In this document: one piece after another, positions 26,848 through 35,613 of the stretch
Layout: every line of letters begins with the position of its first letter
Numbering within the stretch: the first letter of the stretch is position 1
Source of the DNA: Sphingobacterium athyrii
Lineage (GTDB): Bacteria > Bacteroidota > Bacteroidia > Sphingobacteriales > Sphingobacteriaceae
Length of the DNA: 64,000 bases
Reading direction: 5' to 3'
Assembly (NCBI RefSeq): GCF_003071065.1
Contig: NZ_QCXX01000003.1
Coordinates: 574,687 to 638,686 of the forward strand
The notes under the pieces: generated by a model
Told to the model about the DNA's origin: nothing
What the model saw: the letters and a program-made list of their open reading frames with translations, nothing else
Databases searched by the model: none
Position numbers and translations under genes: made by a program

Positions 26848-27258
26848 TTATCTATTTGATTTCATGGCTTTTACTTTTTTAATTTTAGTATCATTCAGAA
26901 AATTGAGGTATTCCTTTGTTTCCATTCCATAGAGAGCTACTTTCCCTTCATGATCACTATGGATGCCAAAGCCATACTTTTTCGTAAGAGGGGAAGCACG
27001 CAGGCAGGCTTGTCCTTTTGAAAAGAATATCCTCCTCGCTTCTTCATATACCTCCTCAGTAAGAGTGTTACGCTCCGCATAAATTTTAAAAAGTAACTCA
27101 TCGGAAGTATATTTATAGGGAAATTGTGAAATAATTTCATATTGAATTTCTGCTATAGTCTTTCTATCCCTTTTTGGAGGTATATTCCCTTTAGAAACTC
27201 CTGTATCTTCTGCGACTTCTATAAATGTGTCAATGTAGTTTGTCGTATGGATTTTCAT
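26848..27258 (-). CDS. DUF6157 family protein
   Basis: 136 residues, soluble, no signal. The opening MKIHTTNYIDTFIEVAEDTG, the middle PYKYTSDELLFKIYAERN and the end GQACLRASPLTKKYGFGIHS with YGMETKEYLNFLND make a pattern I recall from DUF6157 proteins, which are small cytoplasmic proteins of unknown function found in many bacteria. No catalytic motif is evident. It lies alone between dedA and a ~1-kb spacer, and its promoter must be in that spacer. Confidence 0.8.
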   Translation of the reverse strand: MKIHTTNYIDTFIEVAEDTGVSKGNIPPKRDRKTIAEIQYEIISQFPYKYTSDELLFKIYAERNTLTEEVYEEARRIFFSKGQACLRASPLTKKYGFGIHSDHEGKVALYGMETKEYLNFLNDTKIKKVKAMKSNR

Positions 27259-27486
27259 ACCATTAGTTGATTGTTATGTCAATAAATATAAAATCTAAAT
27301 ATCTGAAAGACCAACGCAAAATAGATATTCCTAGTGATTTGCCAAAATATCTAAAGAAATTATTATCCATATTCTCACTAATTTCACCTGTGTTTTAAAT
27401 ATTTTTTTCACAGAAAAGAAATATTTTGGGGTATTTTTCTTACATTTACAGCACTATTACGGAGCACCCTACAGTATACCTATCAT

Positions 27487-27526
27487 AAATGGCTACAAAT
27501 CAATAGATAAGTAGCCATTTTTCTTT
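27487..27526 (+). terminator. Orphan hairpin terminator (possible small RNA end)
   Basis: AAATGGCTAC at 27487-27496 and GTAGCCATTT at 27511-27520 form a perfect 10-bp stem with a 14-nt loop, followed by TTCTTTTC. No gene in the + direction precedes it; the nearest upstream gene (27258) faces away. Confidence 0.65.
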
Positions 27527-27845
27527 TCATAGCCTATAAATACCTTGGCGTAAACTATATCGTTAATTACTTTAAAATATAGCATAAAGTAACAATTAGT
27601 GCCCCCAAAGGTTGACATCCTTCAAATTTATAATAATAATTTACAATATTCCTTGTTTTGAGAAAATTTATTATTCAATATATCTAAGATCCACTATTTT
27701 CTTACAGGGATGAAAAATATAATAACTATAGTTTTAAAGAGGAAATAGCAGTTAGCAATGTTTGCTGTATATGGGCTCCATGGCTCGAATTACACATTTT
27801 TATTATTTTTTTTTAATTTTACCCCATAAGGGAAAATTATTTTTC

Positions 27846-28014
27846 TATATTTGTATATCATTGAGGCGTTCTTCACTTATTCAGCTCTTATAAACTGCTA
27901 AGTGAGCTTATAAGGATGTATTTGTCCTATAAAAATGTAGATATGATATGTATACTGTAGGTAGGTGTATAATATAACAGGGGTAGCTGTAGGGGCTACC
28001 CTCTGTTGTTTTTA
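27846..28014 (+). ncRNA. Candidate small non-coding RNA (about 150 nt)
   Basis: A perfect Bacteroidota -7 box TATATTTG (27846-27853) would start a transcript near 27860. Downstream come a 7-bp stem (CTTATAA and TTATAAG around 27888-27916), a small AGGA/TCCT hairpin, and a strong end hairpin: AACAG-GGGTAGC (27976-27987) pairs with GCTACCC-T-CTGTT (27995-28007) with one bulged base, followed by GTTTTTAAC. No open frame. The -33 element is weak. A riboswitch-like leader is less likely because the next gene starts 260 bp further on. No family could be assigned. Confidence 0.45.
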
Positions 28015-28274
28015 ACAACTTCTTTTTAATACAATGACGTAACTCAACCGCCCTCCGTTGAAGTTAAAGCTTTTGTTAATGTACGTTTTTTTTTTTGTCA
28101 TTTATTAATATAATCCTCACTGTACATATACCAATAGCCAACACGAGATTAACATTGTCCTATACCTTGGAAAGGTCCGTCAGGAAATTTTTGTAAACGA
28201 ATGTTTAGTAAGATGAGCAATCTAATTTTTACTTTATATTTATGGTATTATTATGAATACCTAACAAAATATCT

Positions 28275-29549
28275 ATGGAAACTAACCAACAAATTGATTT
28301 TGCGACAGCAAGTTTTAAAGAATTTGAAAATATTGCTGGTTTTGATATGATGGATACTGCAAAGTATTTCGATTCCTATATAAATTACATGAAAGAAAAT
28401 GAGCATCTTAACTTTAGGTTTATAACGCAAGGATGTGGGCCGACGGCTATTGTAACTTCTCCATTTTTAGCTAAACCGACTGAATGCATAAGTCTTGTAT
28501 CAAACGATTATCTTAATTTTTCTCAACATCCCAAAGTGAAAGCTGCTGCAATAGCTGGAATTGAAAAATATGGTACGGGAGCGGGAGCGTCTCCGTTAAT
28601 CGGAGGACATCATGAATATCATGTGGCTTTAGAACGGAAGCTGTGTGAATTTTTCAATCGTCCTGAGGGATCGAGTATAGTTTTTACAACGGGGTATACT
28701 GCAAATAGCTCGACCTTACTAAGTTTATTGAAGCAAGAAGACTGCGCTATTGTTGACATGGAAGTACACGCAAGTGTATATGAAGGTTTGCCAAATACAA
28801 ATGTCAAGCGATTTCCACATAATAGCATGATTCATCTTGAACGTGCATTAGTTGAGGCGCAAAGCAAATTTAGAACCAAATTAGTTATCATTGATGGTGT
28901 ATATTCTCAGAACGGGGATTTGGCGAAAATGGACGAGATTTATGCGTTGACAAAAAAATATGGCGCATATTTAATGGTCGATGATGCTCATGGTATAGGT
29001 GTAATGGGTGATCGTGGCAGGGGTGCTATTGAAATCTACAACCTGTTGGATAAGGTGGATATTATTGCAGGCACCTTGAGTAAAGCGTTGGGTCATATTG
29101 GAGGTTTTATCATTTCAACTCCGGAGATCATTAATTACCTTCGTTATCAATCCAGACAACAGGTATTCTCATCTACGTCAACTCCAGCAAGTTTTGGCTT
29201 ATTAAAAGCAATTGATCTAATTGACGAAGAGCCCTTTTGGCGCAACAGACTCAAAGAAAATGTCCGCTATTTTAAAGAAGGGCTACTGTCACTCGGCGCA
29301 GATATCGGAACATCATCCTCTCCAATTATTCCGATAAAAATTGGCGATCCTATTCGAACCGCCCAGATATCGCGGATGTTGTTACAAAGTGGGGTCTATG
29401 CCAATTGTATCGTGTATCCCGGTGTAGCAAAAAAGGATGCCCGTATTCGTACAAGCCTAATGGCTACACATACAAAAGAACACTTGGATAAGGTATTAAA
29501 TGTATTGGACGACATCGGCAAAGCCGTAAGTTTAAAAAAATCAAGATAA
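28275..29549 (+). CDS. Alpha-oxoamine synthase (SPT/KBL/CqsA-like PLP enzyme)
   Basis: 424 residues. A fold-type I PLP enzyme of the alpha-oxoamine synthase group: LVSNDYLNFSQHPKVK, the GTGAGASPLIGGHHEYHVALE stretch (usual G-x-G-x-x-x-S-R, here SPLI), DAHGIGVMGDRGRG with the PLP-contacting Asp and His, and the Schiff-base Lys in AGTLSKALGHIGGF. These enzymes condense an amino acid with an acyl-CoA or acyl-ACP and lose CO2. It is closest in style to serine palmitoyltransferases (GTFSKSLASIGGF) but has a ~45-residue N-terminal extension and a different Lys loop, so the amino acid or acyl partner may differ (serine, cysteate, threonine). It is followed by a TetR regulator. Confidence 0.85.
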   Translation: METNQQIDFATASFKEFENIAGFDMMDTAKYFDSYINYMKENEHLNFRFITQGCGPTAIVTSPFLAKPTECISLVSNDYLNFSQHPKVKAAAIAGIEKYGTGAGASPLIGGHHEYHVALERKLCEFFNRPEGSSIVFTTGYTANSSTLLSLLKQEDCAIVDMEVHASVYEGLPNTNVKRFPHNSMIHLERALVEAQSKFRTKLVIIDGVYSQNGDLAKMDEIYALTKKYGAYLMVDDAHGIGVMGDRGRGAIEIYNLLDKVDIIAGTLSKALGHIGGFIISTPEIINYLRYQSRQQVFSSTSTPASFGLLKAIDLIDEEPFWRNRLKENVRYFKEGLLSLGADIGTSSSPIIPIKIGDPIRTAQISRMLLQSGVYANCIVYPGVAKKDARIRTSLMATHTKEHLDKVLNVLDDIGKAVSLKKSR

Positions 29550-29634
29550 AGAAATTATATAATTTTTTATTATTTATTATATTGATCTGAATCATTAATT
29601 TTAGAAACTCAGATCAATACCATATCGACAACAG

Positions 29635-30282
29635 ATGCGCAAAACTTATAAAGGAGAAAAGAACGATAAAGAACGTACCATGAACAAACTTATTTTGTCT
29701 GTAGGCAAAGTACTTAGAGATAAAGGGTACACAGGATTGACAATAGCAAATATTTCTAAAACTGCTGGTGTTGACAGGAAACTCATTTCACTTTATTTTG
29801 GTTCGATTGACAATTTAGTGGAAACATACATCAGAAGTAAAGATTATTGGGTATCTGCGACTCTCGGTGCTGTTGAATACTTCGGTACAGCACCAAAAGA
29901 AGGATCAAAAGGTTTTTTGGAATCGTTGTTATTAAACCAAATGGACAGTTTTTTGAAGAATACTGAAATGCAAAAAGCAGTTCTATGGCAAATAAGTGAG
30001 AAATCTGAGATTATGTCTCAGATTACCAGAGAACGTGAAAAGATGAGCGCGTTGTTTTTTGCATTTGCTGATCAGGAAATGAAGGATAAAAATGTTGATT
30101 TAAGGGCTATTAGTAGTATTTTAACCGCAGGAATTTATTATTTAGTGTTACATTCAATAAATACGGATAGCACCTTTTGTGAAATTGAATTAAATGAAGA
30201 CGGATTAAACAGAATACGTAATGCGGTTAAAACAATTCTCTCCTGGGCATATGGAGAGCAGACAACAGAAGCTTCATCCTGA
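29635..30282 (+). CDS. TetR family transcriptional regulator
   Basis: 215 residues. The N-terminal ~60 residues are a TetR HTH: LILSVGKVLRDKGYTGLTIA, NISKTAGVDRKLISLYFGSI, with the family's Y-F-x-S/N-x-x-x-L recognition-helix end and DNLVETYI. The remaining ~150 residues are all-helical ligand-binding sequence. The frame opens at 29635 (MRKTYKGEKND), but the ATG at 29680 (MNKLILSV) may be the true start. It lies 85 bp after the alpha-oxoamine synthase in the same direction and probably regulates it. Confidence 0.88.
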   Translation: MRKTYKGEKNDKERTMNKLILSVGKVLRDKGYTGLTIANISKTAGVDRKLISLYFGSIDNLVETYIRSKDYWVSATLGAVEYFGTAPKEGSKGFLESLLLNQMDSFLKNTEMQKAVLWQISEKSEIMSQITREREKMSALFFAFADQEMKDKNVDLRAISSILTAGIYYLVLHSINTDSTFCEIELNEDGLNRIRNAVKTILSWAYGEQTTEASS

Positions 30283-30324
30283 GAACAATCCACTTAAATA
30301 AACTTGTTTCTTAAATATAATGCT

Positions 30325-30456
30325 ATGGTACAACAGAGCAAATTACTGAGAATGGACAGTATTGATATCGTCGTAGAATCGCGCGACAAAGCCATTTTAT
30401 TTTTCACGGAACTCGGCCTAAAGCTTAAAGGACGTAGTATACTCTGCCACATCTGA
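30325..30456 (+). pseudogene. N-terminal remnant of a VOC (glyoxalase-like) protein
   Basis: The + frame from ATG 30325 to the TGA at 30454 encodes 43 residues, MDSIDIVVESRDKAILFFTE plus LGLKLKGRS. This is the typical first betaalphabeta unit of VOC metalloenzymes, which start with a strand, then 'D-x-x-x-A-x-x-F-Y/F-x-x-L-G-L-x-x-x-G-R'. The intact protein would be ~125-130 residues. After the stop the sequence has no VOC continuation in any frame. A broken gene in a 470-bp spacer (30283-30753); the rest of that spacer shows nothing else. Confidence 0.65.
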
Positions 30457-30753
30457 CCACTGGAACGCCAGCCAATGATCAATTATTTCTTAATCATACT
30501 GGCTATTATAAATATTTATCAGGAAATGAATTTCTATAAAATATCAATTGCAAAGTTGTTATAAGGAATCGCTCTTTTTTCTTAATCCAGTACTATTGCA
30601 GCGCATGTCAATTTGTCAATTATCCCATAAGAATCAGGTGATTACAGCACCAATTGTCACACAGAAATCAAGATCTCATGCAAGAAGCCATTCATTTTCT
30701 ATCTGGCTATTTTTGGCATATCTTTCGCCAGCTTAGCTTCAAACGATTCAAAA

Positions 30754-31938
30754 ATGGCAAAGAGACTGTTGTTTATATTCATGGTATTTATACTTGGCGA
30801 TATTTATTTTTTTCAAGCATTTACTACTGTTTTTCATACTCCTTTTTTACACAACGCATATTGGTGTATAGATTTGTCATTGCTCATTGGTGTCGCAACA
30901 CTGATTTTTTTCCAACGGCAGGGTAAGGATATTCAGCGGCAGGCAGGTGATTTAATTACCTTTTTTTTAATTGTGTTTATACCGAAACTAGTGGCCTTGC
31001 CAATTTTATTGACTGAAGATTTACTGCGTATGGCACGGGGCTTTCCACCTCGAAATATATATCTAAGCGAATTTGTTCTTATATGTGCGGCCCTGATCGT
31101 ACTTGTTATCGCTTTCGGTCTTACAAGAGGAAGACATTATTATCGGGTCAGGAAAGAAATCTTAAGTTTTCCGGATCTGCCAGATGCATTCGACGGGTTT
31201 AAAATCACACAAATTTCAGATATTCATTCCGGCAGTTTATCCGACGTTGATGGTGTTCGCAAGGGAATAGCCTTGGCAAACGCACAAAACAGTGATCTCT
31301 TACTGTTTACAGGAGATCTTGTTAATAACAAAGCTGCCGAGATGGAAGCATGGATTTCAGATTTTACACTTCTAAAGGCACCATTTGGTAAATTTTCGGT
31401 ACTTGGGAACCACGATTACGGAGATTATACCCGATGGGATAATGCCGAATTGAAGGCATCCAATCTCGACAGATTGAAAGAAATTCATCAGGAAATGGGA
31501 TTTAAGCTCTTGCTGAATGAATCTATCAAAATTCAAAACAAGGGAGCGAGCATCGCATTGATCGGTGTGGAAAACTGGGGAAAGGGTGGTTTTCATCAAT
31601 ACGGAGACCTCGGTAAAGCAACGTCCGCTTTACCAGCTGAATCCTTTAAAATATTGATGTCACATGATCCTTCACATTGGGACAGGGTCACCCTGACGCA
31701 TGATCAACATGTACATCTGACACTAGCCGGACATACACACGGCATGCAATTTGGAATCGAGCTCTTTGGGTTTAAATGGAGTCCGATCCAATATTTTTAC
31801 GAACAGTGGGCCGGATTATATCAAAAACAGGGTAAATATCTGTATGTTAACCGTGGTTTTGGCTATCATGGACTAAAGGGTAGAATCGGCGTATGGCCAG
31901 AGATCACTGTCATTACGCTTAAAAAGTCTGTTTCTTAG
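30754..31938 (+). CDS. Membrane-anchored metallophosphoesterase
   Basis: 394 residues. The first ~130 residues contain four hydrophobic segments (LLFIFMVFILGDIYFFQAF and others), so the enzyme is held in the inner membrane. From ~145 the calcineurin-like phosphoesterase motifs come in order: ITQISDIHSG (D-x-H), LLLFTGDLVNN (G-D), SVLGNHDYGDY (G-N-H-D), ILMSHDPSHW (H) and LTLAGHTHGMQFG (G-H-x-H), which make the two-metal centre. Such YkuE-like proteins are membrane-anchored phosphodiesterases of broad type; the substrate is not clear here. ATG at 30754 is preceded by a long stretch without other signals. Confidence 0.92.
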   Translation: MAKRLLFIFMVFILGDIYFFQAFTTVFHTPFLHNAYWCIDLSLLIGVATLIFFQRQGKDIQRQAGDLITFFLIVFIPKLVALPILLTEDLLRMARGFPPRNIYLSEFVLICAALIVLVIAFGLTRGRHYYRVRKEILSFPDLPDAFDGFKITQISDIHSGSLSDVDGVRKGIALANAQNSDLLLFTGDLVNNKAAEMEAWISDFTLLKAPFGKFSVLGNHDYGDYTRWDNAELKASNLDRLKEIHQEMGFKLLLNESIKIQNKGASIALIGVENWGKGGFHQYGDLGKATSALPAESFKILMSHDPSHWDRVTLTHDQHVHLTLAGHTHGMQFGIELFGFKWSPIQYFYEQWAGLYQKQGKYLYVNRGFGYHGLKGRIGVWPEITVITLKKSVS

Positions 31939-32414
31939 TTTTTATACCAATGGCCCAAATGTCCAAAACAGTTAATGCCTCTTTTAACTACTCAATTTTT
32001 AACATTCACACGCCTCTCTTTTCCTTCGATCGTACGCACAAAGGACTGCGGGCTATATGCGCCTGGACTTTTATTGACTGGCCTAATGAATCAGATATGA
32101 ATTGGTATTTATACGATTCTTGCACAGGTCGTCATTAGTACTACCACACATAATACCAATAGGACAATAACTGTTGTAGTATAAGGTGTTCTTCTCATGA
32201 TCTTTTTTTTATTTATTACTTATAAATTTTAGTTGGCAAAAGTCATGCCCCAATATAAAAGTGAGTCTATCGGTAGCCAAAACTGTAGTTTGAAGACTAC
32301 AAACCCTTGGGATGGTATTTTTAAATAGCTCCGGTCATCATGGATATCCACGGTCTTTGAGTCGTGTCGTTTTTTCTAAAGGTATTGAGAAAATTAAGCT
32401 GGACCAGCTAACGC
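31939..32414. other. Non-coding stretch, about 475 bp, with one small ORF candidate
   Basis: Nothing recognisable apart from a short - strand open frame at 32109-32198 (entered separately). The + frame from 31950 has no homology character and a mixed composition. Confidence 0.5.
32109..32198 (-). CDS. Possible short hydrophobic peptide, 29 residues
   Basis: ATG at 32196-32198, stop at 32109-32111. The product is MRRTPYTTT followed by a hydrophobic run (VIVLLVLCVVVLM) and TTCARIV, i.e. a single membrane helix with positive N-terminal charge and a Cys at the lipobox position. Peptides like this occur as small lipoproteins or single-span proteins. No neighbour shares its direction closely and there is no ribosome site to support it, so it may be chance. 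Confidence 0.3.
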   Translation of the reverse strand: MRRTPYTTTVIVLLVLCVVVLMTTCARIV

Positions 32415-32975
32415 TCAGTTTTGTTCACGGCTTTCTGGTTTATAATAAATGAGTAATGCTCCGCCATTAAAAGTTTTTGTTTTCAGGTGCTTGAGCACTA
32501 TCCGCTGGTTTAGGTTCATAAATAGCGGTAAACCGCCTCCAACTATAACAGGATGGATGCAAATTTGGTATTCATCTATCAGATCGCAATTTGTTAATGC
32601 CACGATTAAACTTGGGCTACCTACCAAAATATCCTTGCCAGATAGTTGTTTTAACGCCATAACTTCATCCAACATATTTCGGTGCGCTAACCTAGCGCTA
32701 CTCCAATCCACGTTATTAAGAGTTCTCGAAAACACGATTTTTGATATTCTGTCCATAGCATGGGCAAATTCATCCATGGATCTGTTACCACTAGGCTTTG
32801 TCAAAAATGGGCGCCAATATTCCATAAGCTGATAGGTTATCCGGCCATATAGTATGGTGTCAGCCTCAGATAATAAGCTTGTATAGTGCGCATGAATTTC
32901 ATCATCTGCAACCACTGAATTATGGTCACAAAAACCATCCAAGCTCATATTAATTGCCGCAATTACTTTTCTCAT
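32415..32975 (-). CDS. Dihydrofolate reductase-like (RibD C-terminal domain) protein
   Basis: 186 residues. The start MRKVIAAINMSLDGFCDHNS is that of the YwjB/YyaP-type DHFR-like family (I-x-x-x-x-S-L-D-G-F), followed by ADTILYGRITYQLMEYW, KIVFSRTLNNVDWSSARL and the nucleotide-binding GKDILVGSPSLIVALTN plus YQICIHPVIVGGGLPLF. These proteins bind NADPH but their substrate is unknown; some are pterin or riboflavin-type reductases. No signal, cytoplasmic, single gene. Confidence 0.9.
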   Translation of the reverse strand: MRKVIAAINMSLDGFCDHNSVVADDEIHAHYTSLLSEADTILYGRITYQLMEYWRPFLTKPSGNRSMDEFAHAMDRISKIVFSRTLNNVDWSSARLAHRNMLDEVMALKQLSGKDILVGSPSLIVALTNCDLIDEYQICIHPVIVGGGLPLFMNLNQRIVLKHLKTKTFNGGALLIYYKPESREQN

Positions 32976-33035
32976 ATCTTGCTTATATCGGTGTGCAACT
33001 TGAATTTACGAAAAAAAATCGCGAAACAGCGTATA

Positions 33036-33620
33036 CTATTCGTCGATAATTGTAAGGTTGCCAACAACTTCAAATGTTGCCACATGGTAATCATCGGCAA
33101 AAAACAAGCTATTAATATAATGCTGGATAGGATAGAAGAGGTCTAGCGGGATGCCCTTATAGAAAGTTTTGAAATCATTTGGAATAGAGTAAAAATGACT
33201 GTACTTTCCTTTTCCAAGACTAATACCGCCAATTTTTTTCAGGTAACCCGTAATTCTGTGTTGATAGGAATTTGAGAACTTTTCACTTGTTTCCACAAAA
33301 TAATCCTCAATATAAAAGTTTCTGATATCTTTTAGTTTGATCGGAGAAGTTTTATCAGGTTTTATCCTACGGGAATAGGATATATCCGTTAAAATACAGC
33401 TCGCTTTCTGAACTGTAGAAACATCGATAAAATAGTCTCCATCAACCAGTAGATGTTTGCTATCCTTATAGATTCCCAGGATCATCTCATTGATTTCCCT
33501 ATCGGAATAGTCCATTATATTTGAAGATCTCCCAAACTTTTCGAATTGCAGTCCGCTATCTTTAACATTTTTCCTGATTTTATTTAGCTCATATTGCTGA
33601 AAAGTTCTTATTTTTTCCAT
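33036..33620 (-). CDS. Hypothetical protein, 194 residues
   Basis: Not recognised. A soluble, mixed-charge protein without signal peptide or membrane segment. Features: a helical start (IRTFQQYELNKIRKNVKDSG), DVSTVQKASCILTDISYSRR in the middle, and HYINSLFFADDYHVATFEVV near the end. It has real protein composition and a good ATG at 33618-33620, so it is probably coding. It is separated from the DHFR-like gene by 60 bp and may share its transcript. No function can be proposed. Confidence 0.6.
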   Translation of the reverse strand: MEKIRTFQQYELNKIRKNVKDSGLQFEKFGRSSNIMDYSDREINEMILGIYKDSKHLLVDGDYFIDVSTVQKASCILTDISYSRRIKPDKTSPIKLKDIRNFYIEDYFVETSEKFSNSYQHRITGYLKKIGGISLGKGKYSHFYSIPNDFKTFYKGIPLDLFYPIQHYINSLFFADDYHVATFEVVGNLTIIDE

Positions 33621-33923
33621 TTCTGTTGCTCATTATATTTGGCACGTTAAAGATAATTTTAAAACTTCGCTTTCAGTCTCTTTATCAGGATCTAATTGCA
33701 ATTTGAATCGAATCTAATTTAACACTAAGATAATTTTAATGAACATTCCCTCAGCCACTTTTTTTACTCGCGAATACTGACTTTGTTGATCGGAAGACGA
33801 TTAACAAAGTCAGTATTCGCATAATATAATAGAAATACTTGATCATTTTCATATAGGTTTCGATACTTATGCATGCATGCATTCATTCGTACCAAGCATA
33901 CTTTGCTGCTCCTAATGCAAAGC
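33621..33923. other. Intergenic, with a long perfect inverted repeat
   Basis: 303 bp without coding character, holding the 18-bp inverted repeat described in its own entry. It lies downstream of the AlkC-like gene and upstream of the 194-residue protein. Confidence 0.7.
33770..33820. repeat. 18-bp perfect inverted repeat
   Basis: GCGAATACTGACTTTGTT (33770-33787) and its exact complement at 33803-33820, separated by 15 nt. No T-run follows the arm in the transcribed (minus) direction, so it is an atypical terminator if it is one; it is also long enough to be a mobile-element relic or protein-binding site. Confidence 0.75.
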
Positions 33924-35018
33924 TTATATCAGTTCAAAATCTGTCATCAATGTTTCCTCTCCATTGACAATAATGGAAATTTTGTGTCTACCCGTGTAAA
34001 ATTTTCGTGTGGTAATCACTTTAAATGATTGGTTTCGTTGGATCCGATTAATTTCAGATCCCTGGTAGATTCGCTCACTAATTTTGAATACTTTGCGTGA
34101 CAATAAGCCATTTGATTTTTGGTAATACAGCCCATACTCCAGGCGGAGTGCTTTGGGCTGCGGCTGAGCATTTTCAATCTGAAAAGAGAAACTGACCTGC
34201 CCACCAATTTTTACGACCGGGGTTTCAATGTATAAATCGGTGATCTTGAAATCTGTGGCATCCAAACCATAATAGTGCAGAATATCGGGATGCCCTCGCT
34301 TGAGCAATGTACGGCTAGCATGTTTGATAATTGCGTCCGTATCTCTACTAATCCCTTTCCAATGCCGGGCTATGTCCAATAAAATAACCGGATGGTCTTT
34401 CGAGATATCATTTAAATTATTGGCGACACTTCTTCTTACACTTTCAGAAACATCATTTTTTAACAAGTTCAGAATGGGTAAAATTGGCGCCGGATCTTGC
34501 TTCAAAAAGGGGATAGCCATTGCCCAGGGCAATCGTGGGCGAATACCCTCACTTGCTAAACGACGAACCGCCGCATGCGGACTTCCAGCCCATTTTTCCA
34601 TAACAGCGATCATCCGCTCTCTGTATTTGATAATAAAGGGACGAACCGCAAATTCACAGGTTATGAAGGTGGTAACTAATTCAAATGACCGTACCGCCAA
34701 TTCAAAATGGTCAATGCCGTAAGTCTCAATATAGTCGGGAAAAATAATATATTCGAGACCAGCAGAATGGCCTGTGGCAATGAAATTTTTGACAACCTGA
34801 TTGATCAATTCAACCGCTTCCTCAAAATCGGGTGGCATAAACTCATGTAGGGTCTGCGTGCTGTGTTTTGTCCGTTCCTTCCATTCCAAATCATTAAAAT
34901 TAGTGCTAAAAATCCGCTTGATAAATTGTTTGCCATCGAAATCAGGCTTTATACCGCTAAACTGATCTGCTAGTTGTTGGTAGAAGCTGATGGAATAGAT
35001 ATCCTTAATAAGACTCAT
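33924..35018 (-). CDS. DNA alkylation repair protein, AlkC-like (HEAT-like repeats plus Ig-like domain)
   Basis: 364 residues. The first ~255 residues are alpha-helical HEAT-like repeats of the AlkC/AlkD superfamily: MSLIKDIYSISFYQQLADQF, RSFELVTTFITCEFAVRPFI, WAGSPHAAVRRLASEGIRPR (the helix that holds the catalytic pocket region) and PILNLLKNDVSESVRRSVAN. The last ~105 residues (ITDLYIETPVVKIGGQVSFS onward) are beta-rich and Ig-like, as known for the AlkC branch, where this domain helps DNA binding. AlkC enzymes excise 3-methylcytosine and related cationic lesions. Single gene, no adaptive-response regulator adjacent. Confidence 0.88.
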   Translation of the reverse strand: MSLIKDIYSISFYQQLADQFSGIKPDFDGKQFIKRIFSTNFNDLEWKERTKHSTQTLHEFMPPDFEEAVELINQVVKNFIATGHSAGLEYIIFPDYIETYGIDHFELAVRSFELVTTFITCEFAVRPFIIKYRERMIAVMEKWAGSPHAAVRRLASEGIRPRLPWAMAIPFLKQDPAPILPILNLLKNDVSESVRRSVANNLNDISKDHPVILLDIARHWKGISRDTDAIIKHASRTLLKRGHPDILHYYGLDATDFKITDLYIETPVVKIGGQVSFSFQIENAQPQPKALRLEYGLYYQKSNGLLSRKVFKISERIYQGSEINRIQRNQSFKVITTRKFYTGRHKISIIVNGEETLMTDFELI

Positions 35019-35178
35019 AAATACGCGCTATATAGTTTAAATATATATATCCTGAATTGCCAGGCCGTCTCCAAATAAGTTGGAATTTCATTGTATAAAA
35101 ATTTTATTGCTAAACAAAGTTAGATCATAGAACTGACAGCAGAATGTCAACATAAAAAGATTATGATTTAACCTCGTT

Positions 35179-35598
35179 CTACTTTACAACTTGTATGACG
35201 CGCTGCAAAAGTAGCGTAAGTGTTTTCAATTCATTATCTGTCAACGATTTTGAAACTTTCTTTGCAATATTCTCCCTAAAATTTTCCGAATTATCGATGA
35301 TATACTTGCCTTCGTCGGTCGCCCTTAGATCAAAAAATCTACGGTCTGTCCTGGACTGCTGCTGCTCGATAAGCTTATTTTCAACCAAAAATTTAAGCTG
35401 TTTGGAAATAGCAGCCTGACTGATTTGAAACGCTTCAGCAATCTGTTTTCCAGTTACCTGACGGTTTCTATATATATACTCAATAATATTATAATGCGTA
35501 GCAGTTACACCATGCACATTGCCCTTATTCATGTGTGCCAATATATAGCAATGTAAGTCTGTAAAGACATGATAGAAATCAATTTCGTTCTCATTCAT
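35179..35598 (-). CDS. MarR family transcriptional regulator
   Basis: From the ATG at 35596-35598 (MNENEIDFYHVFTDL) the product has 139 residues; a start four codons upstream is also open. A winged HTH is clear: IIEYIYRNRQVTGKQIAEAF, QISQAAISKQLKFLVENKLI and the wing EQQQSRTDRRFFDLRATDEG. This dimeric repressor is divergent from the UvrA2-type gene at 35674, and the 75-bp gap holds two palindromes (35614-35626 and 35635-35649) that look like its operators. MarR proteins are usually released by small aromatic or antibiotic ligands. Confidence 0.92.
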   Translation of the reverse strand: MNENEIDFYHVFTDLHCYILAHMNKGNVHGVTATHYNIIEYIYRNRQVTGKQIAEAFQISQAAISKQLKFLVENKLIEQQQSRTDRRFFDLRATDEGKYIIDNSENFRENIAKKVSKSLTDNELKTLTLLLQRVIQVVK

Positions 35599-35613
35599 AA
35601 AACAATACATTAG

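Larger units (their letters stand above)
27259..28274. other. One-kilobase A/T-rich intergenic region with two orphan terminator hairpins
   Basis: No open frame of protein character. It contains a hairpin at 27487-27526 and another at 27976-28014, each followed by T-rich sequence and neither placed behind a gene, plus a perfect -7 box (TATATTTG) at 27846-27853. Both facts fit small non-coding transcripts. The last ~200 bp are the leader of the alpha-oxoamine synthase gene. See the separate entries. Confidence 0.6.

Noticed and set aside
27259..28274. Riboswitch leader of the alpha-oxoamine synthase
   Set aside because: The hairpins end more than 260 bp before the start codon and are separated by sequence with no conserved aptamer pattern that I know.
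31950..32138. 62-codon + frame after the metallophosphoesterase
   Set aside because: No recognisable segment and no conserved pattern; probably chance.
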